64,000 nucleotides of DNA, taken from NCBI RefSeq assembly GCF_000472445.1, contig NZ_AXAJ01000001.1, positions 868,643-932,642 on the forward strand, given 5' to 3'. The stretch is from Burkholderia sp. WSM2230 (GTDB lineage Bacteria; Pseudomonadota; Gammaproteobacteria; Burkholderiales; Burkholderiaceae). The notes under the pieces are model-generated. The model saw only the letters and a list, made by a program, of their open reading frames with translations, made no database searches and was not told the DNA's origin. Positions 28,443 through 37,803 of this stretch are shown in pieces. Within the stretch, counting starts at the first letter, position 1, and every line of letters begins with the position of its first letter. The translations under genes and the position numbers were made by a program.

Positions 28443-29339
28443 GTGTTCAACAGCCGTAGAAAGTGGATCGGGAAGATCCGCAATAAACAAACAGGCATCG
28501 CGGCGACTTCCTTGACGGCGCTCGCTGTTGGCGGCATCGCCGCGCTACCGGGGACGGCGCAGGCGCAAACTCCTTCGCCGCTGGGCGAATGGCAGTACTC
28601 GGTCGGCATCCCGCTGCAAAAGATCTGGCAGCCGACCATTCCCGACTGGCAGTTGCGCATTGGCGCCGCGACGTCGTTCCAACCGCGCTACGAGGGCTCG
28701 GACCGTTATCATCTGATGACGGGACCGAGCATCGACGTGCGCTATAAAGATCTGTTCTTCTTCTCGAGCGGCGAAGGTCTCGGGGTCAACTTCGCGCAGG
28801 GGCAGAACTGGCGCGCGAGCCTCGCAGCGGTCTACGACCTTGGTCGTCGCGGCCACGACGATCCGCAGGAACTGAACGGGCTCGGCAATATCAACCCTGC
28901 TCCGGGCCTCAAGCTCTCAGGGGAATACGTGGTATCGAAAGACTTTCCGTTGGTATTGCGCGCGGACGTGCGCCGCTATTTTGGTGGCTCCAATGGATGG
29001 ATCGGCGATTTTGGCGCGTATATGCCGATGCCGGGAAGCTCGAAGAAATTCTTCTGGTTCGCCGGCCCGAATGTGACGCTCGCCGACTCCTCTTATATGA
29101 ACAGCTGGTTCGGCGTGAATCAGAATCAGGCGGCGCATTCCCAGTATCCGCAATATCACGCAAGCGCGGGCTTCAAGTCGGTGGGCTTCGGCATCAGCGC
29201 CGTGTGGCTGTTCGACAAGCACTGGTTTGCCACTGCCGACGGCGCGTTTCAGCAGCTAGTCGGCAGCGCGGGGAATAGTCCGGTCACGCACCGCAAGGCC
29301 AACGGCGTGGCGGACATATCGATCAACTACCGGTTCTGA
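28443..29339 (+). CDS. MipA/OmpV-family outer-membrane protein
   Basis: 298 aa beta-barrel of the MipA/OmpV family. A signal peptide covers about residues 1-40 (hydrophobic TSLTALAVGGIAALP, cleavage after AQA). The mature protein has the family pattern RIGAATSFQPRYEGSDRYHLMTGPSIDVRYKD in consecutive parts and closes with the barrel-type terminal ISINYRF. The GTG at 28443 is chosen because GGAGG lies five nt upstream; a TTG one codon earlier would have only two nt. Related proteins act as scaffolds for murein enzymes or as osmotic-stress porins; the role here is unknown. Confidence 0.85.
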   Translation: MFNSRRKWIGKIRNKQTGIAATSLTALAVGGIAALPGTAQAQTPSPLGEWQYSVGIPLQKIWQPTIPDWQLRIGAATSFQPRYEGSDRYHLMTGPSIDVRYKDLFFFSSGEGLGVNFAQGQNWRASLAAVYDLGRRGHDDPQELNGLGNINPAPGLKLSGEYVVSKDFPLVLRADVRRYFGGSNGWIGDFGAYMPMPGSSKKFFWFAGPNVTLADSSYMNSWFGVNQNQAAHSQYPQYHASAGFKSVGFGISAVWLFDKHWFATADGAFQQLVGSAGNSPVTHRKANGVADISINYRF

Positions 29340-29356
29340 GCGGAGCATGACATAAG

Positions 29357-29414
29357 CGTAATCGCCACGGTTACGTAATGATCACGCAAAGCTCGCGTAA
29401 CCGCCGCGATTACG
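29357..29414. repeat. Nested inverted repeat between mipA and trehalase 1
   Basis: Two 19-bp arms (29357-29375 and 29396-29414) are reverse complements at 17 of 19 positions, and each arm is itself CGTAA-N9-TTACG. The right arm covers the trehalase stop codon. It could form a hairpin that ends both convergent transcripts, although no T-run follows, or it could be a pair of protein sites. Confidence 0.7.
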
Positions 29415-31251
29415 GATTCGCCGGTGCGCCTTGCAGCCGGTGCGTATTTTTCGGCGCCGCCGCGGCGGACGCCGCCGCGGCCGATACGCCCGCCGGGCCT
29501 GTGGGAATATCGCTCGGACGCGAAGTACTGACCGCCTGCGGATAAAGCGCGAGCAACGTACGCAATACGCCGTTGGTCCAGCCGAATCCGTCTTGCAATG
29601 GATATTCGCCGCCGCCCGCGGACACGCCCGGCGAGGCGGCATCCACATCGTATTTTTCAACCAGCTTGCCGGTGTGCTGATAATAGGAGACGTTGGTCCT
29701 GATCCAGCGCGTCGCGATGGTTTGCGCGAGCGCGGGTTCGCTGTAACGGCGCAAGCCAATTACCGCGAGATACTGCAGCGGCGCCCAGCCGTTCGGCGCG
29801 TCCCATTGCTGGCCGCTCGCAACCTGTGTGGTGGCGAGGCCGCCGGGGCGCAACAACTCGCGCTGCAAGGTTGCCGCGACGGCTTTGGCCTGCTGCCGGC
29901 TGGCGACGCCCGTATAGAGCGGATAAACGGTGGCGGCAGTCAGCTTGTGTGTGAGCGTGCGATGCACGAAGTCATAGTCGCCGAATGCCTGCAATTGCGA
30001 ATCCCACAGCACGCGGCGAATGGTGTCGGCGCGGGTAGCGGCGCGCTGCGCCATGTTCTCCGCATGCGTGACGTCACCGCGCATGCGGTACGCCTTGGCA
30101 AGCGCGCGTTCCAGATCCACCAGCAGGCAATTCAGATCGACGGGCGCGAGCGACGTAACGTCGAGGGAGGCGAGCGTCTTGCCGTCTGCAAACCAGCGCG
30201 AGCTGAAATCCCAGCCGGTTTCGCCGCCCGCCCGCAGATTGCGCCACAAGTCCTCGGGATTGCGTTGCGGCGTTTGCTGCGAACTCTCGACGTCCTCGCG
30301 ATACGACTCGTCGCGCGGCGCCGCACGCTCGTCCCAGTAACGGTTGAGCAGCGTGCCGTCCGCGAGGCGCACGACATGACGGCTCGCATGGCCGGCGGCG
30401 AGGCCCTCGCTGCCGTTCATCCAGTATGCGTATTCGCGTTGCAACTGGGGCAGGTATTGGGCATACACGGCGTCGCCGTCCTTGTCGGCCACGAGCCGCA
30501 CCATCTGTGCAAAGAACGGCGGTTGCGAGCGGCTCAGGTAGTAAGTACGGTTGCCGTTCGGAATGTGGCCGTAACGATCGATCAGGGCTGCGAAGTTCTT
30601 CAGGGCGTCGACCACCAGGGCGTGACGTCCGCTCGCTTCCAGGCCGAGCATGATGAAGTACGAGTCCCAGTAATAGATTTCGTCGAAGCGGTCGCCCGGC
30701 ACGATGTACGGATCGGGCAGCGGCAGCAGCGACGACCAGCGGCTGGCAGTGGAGTCCGGCTCGCGCCGCAAGACGGTCCACAGCGTATCGATATGGCTCA
30801 CGACGTCCTCGTTCGGATCGGACACATAGCTTTTCGACGCCCTCGCAGGCAGCGCGAAGTTACGCTTGACGAAATCGCCGAGATTGAAGCCCGGCTGCTG
30901 CTTCGCGCTCGCATAATTTCCGGCAATCTGCGATGGCGGCTGCAGCGGCACCATGTCGGCGAAAGTCTTGCTGTCCGGAAAGAGGTGAGCGAGCTGCACG
31001 TCGCGATAGAGCTCGGGGTATTGCTCGGATGGCGGCAACGGCACAACCGGGGACGCCTGCGCGGGCGGCTCGACATGCACCGCGACATGCGTGATGCCGC
31101 TTGTCGTGCTGCTGGCTGTGCCGCTTGGCGGTGGGGCTGCATCGGCATCGGCAGCAAAAGCAGCGGCTGTCAAAGACGCATGCACAAAGAACGCGGCAAT
31201 GAGCGCACTGCGCAATCGCACTCGGATTAAAGCGGAGGCGTTATCGGTCAT
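29410..31251 (-). CDS. treA: Periplasmic alpha,alpha-trehalase (copy 1)
   Basis: GH37 trehalase, splitting trehalose into two glucose molecules; 613 aa. An N-terminal signal peptide covers about residues 1-34 (ending AAAFA). Trehalase signature 1 appears as VPGDRFDEIYYWDSYF, slightly divergent from PGGRFREVYYWD, and signature 2 as [13 protein letters not shown]. The catalytic acid/base Asp lies in [10 protein letters not shown] and the Glu in [17 protein letters not shown]. The C-terminus carries an Ala-rich tail. A second copy lies at 61806-63509. The ATG at 31251 lacks a clear ribosome site. Confidence 0.92.
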   Translation of the reverse strand: MTDNASALIRVRLRSALIAAFFVHASLTAAAFAADADAAPPPSGTASSTTSGITHVAVHVEPPAQASPVVPLPPSEQYPELYRDVQLAHLFPDSKTFADMVPLQPPSQIAGNYASAKQQPGFNLGDFVKRNFALPARASKSYVSDPNEDVVSHIDTLWTVLRREPDSTASRWSSLLPLPDPYIVPGDRFDEIYYWDSYFIMLGLEASGRHALVVDALKNFAALIDRYGHIPNGNRTYYLSRSQPPFFAQMVRLVADKDGDAVYAQYLPQLQREYAYWMNGSEGLAAGHASRHVVRLADGTLLNRYWDERAAPRDESYREDVESSQQTPQRNPEDLWRNLRAGGETGWDFSSRWFADGKTLASLDVTSLAPVDLNCLLVDLERALAKAYRMRGDVTHAENMAQRAATRADTIRRVLWDSQLQAFGDYDFVHRTLTHKLTAATVYPLYTGVASRQQAKAVAATLQRELLRPGGLATTQVASGQQWDAPNGWAPLQYLAVIGLRRYSEPALAQTIATRWIRTNVSYYQHTGKLVEKYDVDAASPGVSAGGGEYPLQDGFGWTNGVLRTLLALYPQAVSTSRPSDIPTGPAGVSAAAASAAAAPKNTHRLQGAPANP

Positions 31252-31514
31252 CGGCTAAACCAGGTTGAGGAGGGCTGAATGGATGAGCGGGACTGCATTG
31301 TCCGCATGATTGACCGCAGCCGGTCCGCCAAAGTTGCGCGAGTCTTTGCACGCCTCGCGCAGCGAGGGGAAACGGTGCTCGCACGCGCAACAGGCAGGAC
31401 CCGTCAGGTATGATTAAGCGCTTGCGTAACCACGTACGAAAACACACGAAAACGCGCGGGATTCCCGAAAAATATTCCGGATCGCAACGACCCGTCTTGC
31501 CGAACATAGAAAAA

Positions 31515-34500
31515 ATGACCGCATCCCAGGTTGTCGACGAACGCTACTTTCGCGGCATCATTCGCCGCAACATCGCGCTGCCCTTATTTGTCGGCCTCAT
31601 CACGATAGCCGTATTCGTCGGGCTGATTGCATATCTCGTTTCCACCACGAATCTCGCCGAGCACTCGGAGCGCGTGATCGGCAAGGCGAATCAGATGCTG
31701 CGCCTCGCGGTGGAACGCGAATCGTCAATGCGCGGCTTCCTGATCACGGGAGACGAAAGTTTTCTCGTCCAATACGAAAACGGCGGACCACAGTTCAAAG
31801 CGCAAATGGAGGAATTGCAGGCTCTGGTCTCCGACAACCCGATGCAGGTCGAAAAGCTCAAGCAGATCGCCGCGATTCAGGAGCGCTGGAACCGCTTTGC
31901 CGAAAACATGATCGACTCGCGCCGCAGAATGCAGGACGTGGCGAGTGTCGTCGCGAGCGGCCGCGGCAAGATGGAATTCGACGCAATACGAAAGGAGTTC
32001 GACGACTTTCTCACCGTGGAATTACGCCTGCGCCAGGAACGCAGCGACGCGTCGCGACGCCTCACGGGAGTACTGGTGAGCGTGTTTCTGCTCTTTAGCA
32101 TCGGCATAAACAGCCTGCTTGCCTGGATGGGCCGCCGCGAATTGCTCAACCTGGCCGGTGCGTACGACAAGGCCTTGCGTCAGCAGGCGGAACAGACGCA
32201 AGCGCTGGAACGACAGGTGTGGCTGCGCTCGGGGCAGCGCATGCTCGCGGAACGCGTGGTCGGGCAGGCCACGCCGCAACTCGTCGGCCGTGCGATGCTC
32301 GATTGCCTCGCGCAGTACCTGGACGCGGTGGTTGGCGCGCTTTACGTGCGCGACAAACGGCACGGCACACTGCGCCGCATCGCGACCTACGGATTTAGCC
32401 GCGAAAGCGAGCAGGCCGCCGCGCGCGAGTTCACAGAAGCCGACACGCTGGTCGGTCAGGCAGCGGTTTCGCGTCGCATGGTGGTGATGCGCGATGTGCC
32501 CGAGAACTACATACAGGTTGTCTCCGCAACGGGCAAAAGCGGGCCGAAGAACCTGATCATCATGCCCGTCGCGAGTGAAGGCGAGGTGAACGGCGTAGTG
32601 GAACTCGGCTTTATGCGCGCACTCGCGCCGCGCGACGAAGAGTTCATCGACCTCGTCAGCAACAGCATGGGCGACTTCATCGAGGCAGCGATCTATCGCG
32701 AACGCTTGCAGGATGCGTTGATCGAAACGCAGCAGTTGAACGAAGAGCTGCAGGTGCAGCAGGAAGAGCTGCGCGTTTCGAACGAAGGCCTGGAGGAACG
32801 CGGCCGCGCGCTGCTCGACTCGCAGACGCGCCTGCAGGCGCAGCAGGCGGAACTCGAACAGACCAACGTGCAGCTCGAGGAGTATGCGCACCGGCTCGAG
32901 CGGCAGAAAGCAGACCTGCTGCGCGCCCAGGACGACCTTGCCGCGAACGCAGAGCGTCTTGAGCAATCGAGCCGCTACAAGTCCGAGTTTCTCGCGAACA
33001 TGTCGCACGAACTGCGCACGCCGCTGAACAGTTCACTGATTCTCGCCAAGCTCCTGCAACAGAACCGCAGCGGCAATCTGACCGAAGAGCAGGTGCGTTA
33101 TGCGGAAACCATCCACGCATCGAATAGCGATCTGCTGGTGCTGATCAACGACATTCTCGATCTCTCCAAGGTCGAGGCCGGGCAGGTAAGCGTCGAGCTG
33201 GAAACCGTTTCTATCGACGCCACGCTGCAATCGCTCGAAGAACTGTTCAGGCCGATGGCGGGCGCAAAGCAACTGAGTCTGGTATTCGACCGTTTGCCGG
33301 GCGCGCCGGAGAACATCGTGAGCGACGGGCAGCGTGTCACGCAGATCCTGCGCAATCTGCTGTCGAACGCGGTGAAGTTCACCGAACACGGGGAGGTTGC
33401 GCTCTCGGTCGCCCCCGCAGACGACGGCATGCTGCGCATCGATGTGCGCGATTCCGGCATCGGCATTGCGGCCGACAAGCTGGAAATGATCTTCGAAGCA
33501 TTCCAGCAGGCCGATGGATCGACGAGTCGTCAGTACGGCGGCAGCGGCCTCGGTCTGTCCATTTCGCGCGAGTTCGCCCGCTTGCTAGGCGGGCGCATCA
33601 CCGTGGCAAGCGAGGTCGGCAAGGGCAGCGTGTTCACACTATGGTTGCCGACCGATGCGCGCGCGGCGCTGGCCGCCGGCGGGGAAGGCGCGGCTGCGGC
33701 CTCGCAGCGGCACACGCCCCCGAGTTCTGCAGGCGCAAACGGCGGCGCGGACAATGCGCTGCTCGCCGGCGCGTCGTGGCGCGAGGCGGCGCCCGGGGTC
33801 ATCACACCCGCCAACGGATTGTTGCCGGCCACGCCCGCTCAGGCCGAGGGCGCCGGCAATGCCGCGCACGCAGGCGGCGCACAGGAGAGCGGCATTGCGG
33901 CTATTGCCGATGACCGCGACCATCGCACGCGCGCAGGCCGTCTGATCGTCGCGGTCGAGGACGATCTCGCATTTGCCGAAATCCTGCGCGATCTCGTGCA
34001 TGAACTCGACTTCGACTTCGTGCATGCAAGCAACGCGGCAAGCGGGCTCGCGCTCGTACGCGACATGCGCCCGGCCGCGGTGCTGCTCGACGTGGGCTTG
34101 CCGGACCGCTCGGGCCTCACCGTGCTCGAGTGGCTGAAGAACGATCCGCTCACGCGCCACATCCCGATTCACATCGTGTCGGCCACAGACCACGCCGACA
34201 AGGCGCTGCATCTCGGCGCGATAGGCTATACGCTCAAGCCGACCGCGCGCTCGACAATGGAAGCCGCGATTCGCCGTCTCGAAGCGCGCCTGCAGCAGCG
34301 TCTGAAGCGCGTGCTGGTGATCGAAGACGACGCGCCGATGCGCGAAAGCATCCGCGCGCTGCTGCAAAGCGAAAACACCGAGATCGTTGCAGTCGCAACG
34401 TTGTCGGAGGCGCTGGAGCACCTAGGAAAGCTGTCGTTCGATTGCGTCGTGACCGACCTCGCGCTGCCGGACGGCATGGGCTACGATCTGCTCGAACGTC

Positions 34501-35111
34501 TCGCGGGCAACGCGGAGCATGCCGCGCTGCCGGTGATCGTCTACACCGGGCGCATGCTGTCCGACGAAGAGGAGCACCGTCTACGCCGCTATTCGAAGTC
34601 GATCATCATCAAGGGTGCCAAGTCTCCGGAGCGCCTGCTCGACGAAGTGACGCTGTTTCTGCACAGCGTGGAGTCGTCGCTTGCGCCCGAGCAGCAGCGC
34701 ATGCTGCGCACCGTGCGCCAGCGCGACAATGCATTCGAGGGCCGCACGATCCTGCTCGCCGAAGACGACGTGCGCAATATCTTCGCGCTTTCGCATGTGA
34801 TCGAGCCGCTCGGCGCGAAACTGCAGATCGCGCGCAACGGCCGCGAGGCGTTGGAGGCGCTGGAAAATGGCCCTGAGGTGGACCTGATCCTGATGGACAT
34901 CATGATGCCGGAGATGGACGGTCTGACTGCAATGGGCGAGATCCGGCGCAATCCGCGTTTCGCGCATTTGCCGATCATTGCGTTGACGGCGAAGGCCATG
35001 GCGAATGATCGTCTGCGTTGCCTCGAAGCGGGCGCGGACGATTACGTGTCCAAGCCTATCGACGTGGACAAGCTGGTTGCGCTTTGCCGTGTCTGGCTGC
35101 GCCAGCGATAG
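31515..35111 (+). CDS. Hybrid sensor histidine kinase: CHASE3-GAF-HisKA-HATPase-REC-REC-REC
   Basis: About 1198 aa from the ATG at 31515; an in-frame ATG at 31410 would add 35 residues. Two membrane helices (about 19-42 and 182-205) enclose a periplasmic CHASE3 domain. A GAF domain (about 225-395) and a glutamine-rich coiled coil (about 400-485) follow. The phosphoacceptor His498 lies in ANMSHELRTPLN, and the ATPase domain has SNAVKFT, DSGIGIA and GGSGLGLSIS. Three receivers follow, with likely Asp near 859, 981 and 1127. An Ala/Gly-rich linker separates the kinase and the first receiver. It heads an operon with cheR, cheB and a REC-kinase. Confidence 0.88.
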   Translation: MTASQVVDERYFRGIIRRNIALPLFVGLITIAVFVGLIAYLVSTTNLAEHSERVIGKANQMLRLAVERESSMRGFLITGDESFLVQYENGGPQFKAQMEELQALVSDNPMQVEKLKQIAAIQERWNRFAENMIDSRRRMQDVASVVASGRGKMEFDAIRKEFDDFLTVELRLRQERSDASRRLTGVLVSVFLLFSIGINSLLAWMGRRELLNLAGAYDKALRQQAEQTQALERQVWLRSGQRMLAERVVGQATPQLVGRAMLDCLAQYLDAVVGALYVRDKRHGTLRRIATYGFSRESEQAAAREFTEADTLVGQAAVSRRMVVMRDVPENYIQVVSATGKSGPKNLIIMPVASEGEVNGVVELGFMRALAPRDEEFIDLVSNSMGDFIEAAIYRERLQDALIETQQLNEELQVQQEELRVSNEGLEERGRALLDSQTRLQAQQAELEQTNVQLEEYAHRLERQKADLLRAQDDLAANAERLEQSSRYKSEFLANMSHELRTPLNSSLILAKLLQQNRSGNLTEEQVRYAETIHASNSDLLVLINDILDLSKVEAGQVSVELETVSIDATLQSLEELFRPMAGAKQLSLVFDRLPGAPENIVSDGQRVTQILRNLLSNAVKFTEHGEVALSVAPADDGMLRIDVRDSGIGIAADKLEMIFEAFQQADGSTSRQYGGSGLGLSISREFARLLGGRITVASEVGKGSVFTLWLPTDARAALAAGGEGAAAASQRHTPPSSAGANGGADNALLAGASWREAAPGVITPANGLLPATPAQAEGAGNAAHAGGAQESGIAAIADDRDHRTRAGRLIVAVEDDLAFAEILRDLVHELDFDFVHASNAASGLALVRDMRPAAVLLDVGLPDRSGLTVLEWLKNDPLTRHIPIHIVSATDHADKALHLGAIGYTLKPTARSTMEAAIRRLEARLQQRLKRVLVIEDDAPMRESIRALLQSENTEIVAVATLSEALEHLGKLSFDCVVTDLALPDGMGYDLLERLAGNAEHAALPVIVYTGRMLSDEEEHRLRRYSKSIIIKGAKSPERLLDEVTLFLHSVESSLAPEQQRMLRTVRQRDNAFEGRTILLAEDDVRNIFALSHVIEPLGAKLQIARNGREALEALENGPEVDLILMDIMMPEMDGLTAMGEIRRNPRFAHLPIIALTAKAMANDRLRCLEAGADDYVSKPIDVDKLVALCRVWLRQR

Positions 35112-35166
35112 CGATGAACGGGAGGCACATCAGGCAGTGCTGCAAGCTAGCGATACGGACGACGCA

Positions 35167-36012
35167 ATGAGCCAATCCGAACTGGACGCACGGCAACGCA
35201 TGAGCGATTTCGACATCGAGCTGAAATTGCTGCTGGAGGCTATTTACCTGAAGTACCAGCACGATTTCCGTCACTACGCGATGTCGTCGCTGCGCCGCCG
35301 TCTGTCGCAGGCGCTGGATGAATTCGGCCTCAGCACCCTGTCGCAATTGCAGGACCGCATCATGCGCAATGGCGACGAATTCTCGCGGCTCTTCCAGTAT
35401 CTCACCGTGCAGGTCAGCGATATGTTTCGCGATCCTGCCTATTTTCTGGCGCTGCGCGAACACGTGTTGCCGCGTCTTCGCACGTATCCGTCGATCAAGG
35501 TGTGGGTGGCCGGTTGCAGTACCGGCGAAGAACTGTGGTCGCTGAAAATCCTTTTCGATGAAGAGGGCTTGACCGAGCGCACGCTGTTCTACGCGACGGA
35601 CATCAACCCCGACGCACTGGCGCGCGCCGAGGCCGGCATTTATGCGCTGGACCGGATTCAGGGCTTCACGCAGAACTACCTCGCGGCCGGCGGAACGCGC
35701 TCGCTGTCGGACTACTATCATGCAGCGTATAACGGCGCGCGTTTCGCAGGCTCGCTGAAGGGCCGCGTGGTGTTCGCCGACCATAGTCTCTCCACCGACG
35801 AAGTTTTTCTCGAAGCGCATCTGGTGTCATGCCGCAATGTGCTGATCTATTTCGACCGCGGCTTGCAGGACCGCGCGCTGGGCCTCTTCGAAAACGCATT
35901 GGTGCGGCGCGGCTTTCTCGGTCTCGGCAGCAAGGAAACGCTGCGTTTTTCGCGGCATTACGAAGCCTTCGACGAATTCCGTCCGGGCGAACGTATTTAC
36001 CAGAAGCGCTGA
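35167..36012 (+). CDS. CheR-type protein-glutamate O-methyltransferase
   Basis: 281 aa SAM-dependent methyltransferase. The N-terminal helical CheR_N part (LKYQHDFRHYAMSSLRRRLSQAL) precedes the SAM site VWVAGCSTGEELWSLKILF, with ATDINPDALARAEAGIY and CRNVLIYFD typical of CheR. Classical CheR has GEEPYS where this has GEELWS. The ATG at 35167 is chosen; MSDFDIELK at 35200 is an alternative. The next gene is CheB. No chemoreceptor is encoded nearby, so the substrate could be the coiled-coil region of the hybrid kinase or a distant receptor, which is inference. Confidence 0.85.
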   Translation: MSQSELDARQRMSDFDIELKLLLEAIYLKYQHDFRHYAMSSLRRRLSQALDEFGLSTLSQLQDRIMRNGDEFSRLFQYLTVQVSDMFRDPAYFLALREHVLPRLRTYPSIKVWVAGCSTGEELWSLKILFDEEGLTERTLFYATDINPDALARAEAGIYALDRIQGFTQNYLAAGGTRSLSDYYHAAYNGARFAGSLKGRVVFADHSLSTDEVFLEAHLVSCRNVLIYFDRGLQDRALGLFENALVRRGFLGLGSKETLRFSRHYEAFDEFRPGERIYQKR

Positions 36013-36019
36013 TGCCAAC

Positions 36020-36649
36020 GTGACCACGCGCTCAACCATTCGACCCGACGCCGGCGCAAAGCGGAGCGCGCAGGACGCGCGCGCCTGCGAGCTCGTAGTG
36101 ATCGGCGGCTCGGCGGGCGGCATGGAGGTCATCAACCTGCTGCTCGATGCATTGCCCGCGACCTTTGCTCCAGCCGTGATGATCGTGATGCACCTGCCGC
36201 CCGATCCGCGGAGCTATCTCGTGCACGCGTTGGCGCACCGTTGCCTTTTGCCTGTGATCGAACCGGACGCCGGCGAGCAGATCACGCCGGGGCGCGTGCA
36301 TGTCGCGCCGCCCGGCTATCACATGCTGGTCGAGTTGGACCGCACGGTTGCACTTTCGACCGATGCAGCCGTGCGCTTTTCGCGGCCTTCCATCGACGTG
36401 CTGTTCGAGTCGGCGGCGGCTGTGTATCGCGAGCATCTGCTGGCGCTGTTGCTGTCCGGTGCCAACGACGACGGCGCGCAAGGCTTGCAGCGCGTGCGCG
36501 AATTGGGCGGCGTGACATGGGTGCAGGACCCCGGCACCGCTTCTTCGCCCGACATGCCGCGAACCGCGATAGAACGCGGCGCGGCGGATTACATCTATTC
36601 TCCCGAAACCATGGCCCGGCGGCTCGCAGCATGGCCGGCCTCTCTTTGA
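36020..36649 (+). CDS. CheB-type methylesterase without receiver domain
   Basis: 209 aa containing only the CheB catalytic domain. The catalytic triad is visible: Ser in IGGSAGGMEV, His in VMHLPPD and Asp in SGANDDGAQG. VAPPGYHMLVE and DPGTASSPDMPRTAI are characteristic. The usual N-terminal receiver is missing, so activity is not set by direct phosphorylation; regulation may come from the hybrid kinase receivers. The start is GTG, 7 bp after cheR, and it is followed after 9 bp by the REC-kinase. Confidence 0.87.
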   Translation: MTTRSTIRPDAGAKRSAQDARACELVVIGGSAGGMEVINLLLDALPATFAPAVMIVMHLPPDPRSYLVHALAHRCLLPVIEPDAGEQITPGRVHVAPPGYHMLVELDRTVALSTDAAVRFSRPSIDVLFESAAAVYREHLLALLLSGANDDGAQGLQRVRELGGVTWVQDPGTASSPDMPRTAIERGAADYIYSPETMARRLAAWPASL

Positions 36650-36658
36650 CCCGACGCC

Positions 36659-37786
36659 ATGTCGAATCCACCCGTAAATATTCTTATCGTCGACGACATC
36701 GCCCACAACATTACCGCGCTCAAGGCTTTATTGACGCGTCCCGATGTTGCCGTGCTGGTGGCCGATTCGGGCACGGCGGCGCTCGATCTGCTGCTCAAGC
36801 ACGAGGTGGCGCTCGCGATTCTCGACGTCAACATGCCCGGCATGAACGGTTTCGAGCTGGCGGCGCTGATGCGCGGCAGTCCTCGCACATCGCATGTGCC
36901 GATCATCTTCCTGACCGCCACCGCGCAGGATGCGTCGCGCACGTTTCGCGGCTACGAAGCGGGCGCGGTGGATTTTCTCTACAAGCCGTTCGACCCGCGC
37001 ATTCTGCAATCGAAGGTGGACGTGTTCGTTCAGCTCGAACAGCAGAAGCGCCAGCTTGCCGCGCAACTCGTCACCACCCAGCAGATGCTCGAAGCCAACG
37101 AGATGCTGATGGCCGTGCTCAGCCACGATCTGCGCACGCCGCTTGGCGCGGTGCTCGCGTCCGCGGAATACCTGATGCGTACTGCCTCCGATCAGCAGTC
37201 CGCAACCGTGGCGGCACGCGTGAAAAACAGCTCGCTGCGCATGGCGCGCATGGTCGATCAGTTGCTCAATCTCGCGCGTCTGCAAGGTGGGCGCCTGCCG
37301 TTGCAGCCGCGTTCGATCGAACTGGCGTCGTTGTGCCGGTCGGTGATCGACGAATTCGCTTCGCGTGAAAACGGCAAGCGCATCGTGTTCGCGAGCCGCG
37401 GCAACACGGCCGGTGCGTGGGACACGGATCTGGTGTGGCAAGCGGTGTCGAATCTGGTGAGCAATGCGCTGCACCACGGCGCGGCCGGCGGCGACGTCAG
37501 CGTGGAAGTGGATGGCGAAGCGGCCGACTCCGTGCGCATGAAGGTGGCCAACCGCGGTGTCATTCCTCCCGAAGTTTTCCCGCATCTCTTCAAGGCGTTT
37601 GGGCCCAATAACGGCGGCTCGCGTTCGCGCCAGGGTCTTGGCCTCGGCCTGCACATCGTGCACGAAATCGCGCGAATGCATGGCGGCAGTGTCAGTGTGC
37701 AGTCCGACGAAACCGACGGTACCGTATTCACCATCGAGCTGCCTCGAATGGTCACGCTGCAACGCGGCTCGTTTTCCGGCAAATGA
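36659..37786 (+). CDS. Receiver-histidine kinase fusion
   Basis: 375 aa soluble protein. An N-terminal receiver (ILIVDDIAHN, Asp in AILDVNMPGMNG, LTATAQD, Lys in LYKPFDP) is followed by a short helix and a HisKA domain with the acceptor His in AVLSHDLRTPLGA. The HATPase domain has NLVSNALHHG and GLGLGLHIVHEI. The G1 box is reduced (KVANRGVIPPEVFPHLF in place of a DxGxG motif), which may lower ATP affinity. It ends the four-gene signalling operon and could phosphorylate or be phosphorylated by the hybrid kinase. Confidence 0.85.
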   Translation: MSNPPVNILIVDDIAHNITALKALLTRPDVAVLVADSGTAALDLLLKHEVALAILDVNMPGMNGFELAALMRGSPRTSHVPIIFLTATAQDASRTFRGYEAGAVDFLYKPFDPRILQSKVDVFVQLEQQKRQLAAQLVTTQQMLEANEMLMAVLSHDLRTPLGAVLASAEYLMRTASDQQSATVAARVKNSSLRMARMVDQLLNLARLQGGRLPLQPRSIELASLCRSVIDEFASRENGKRIVFASRGNTAGAWDTDLVWQAVSNLVSNALHHGAAGGDVSVEVDGEAADSVRMKVANRGVIPPEVFPHLFKAFGPNNGGSRSRQGLGLGLHIVHEIARMHGGSVSVQSDETDGTVFTIELPRMVTLQRGSFSGK

Positions 37787-37803
37787 TCGCGACGACTCGC
37801 GTC

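Noticed and set aside
29431..31230. Plus-strand frame of about 600 codons opposite trehalase 1
   Set aside because: Shadow frame rich in Arg, Gln and His; the minus-strand trehalase is complete.
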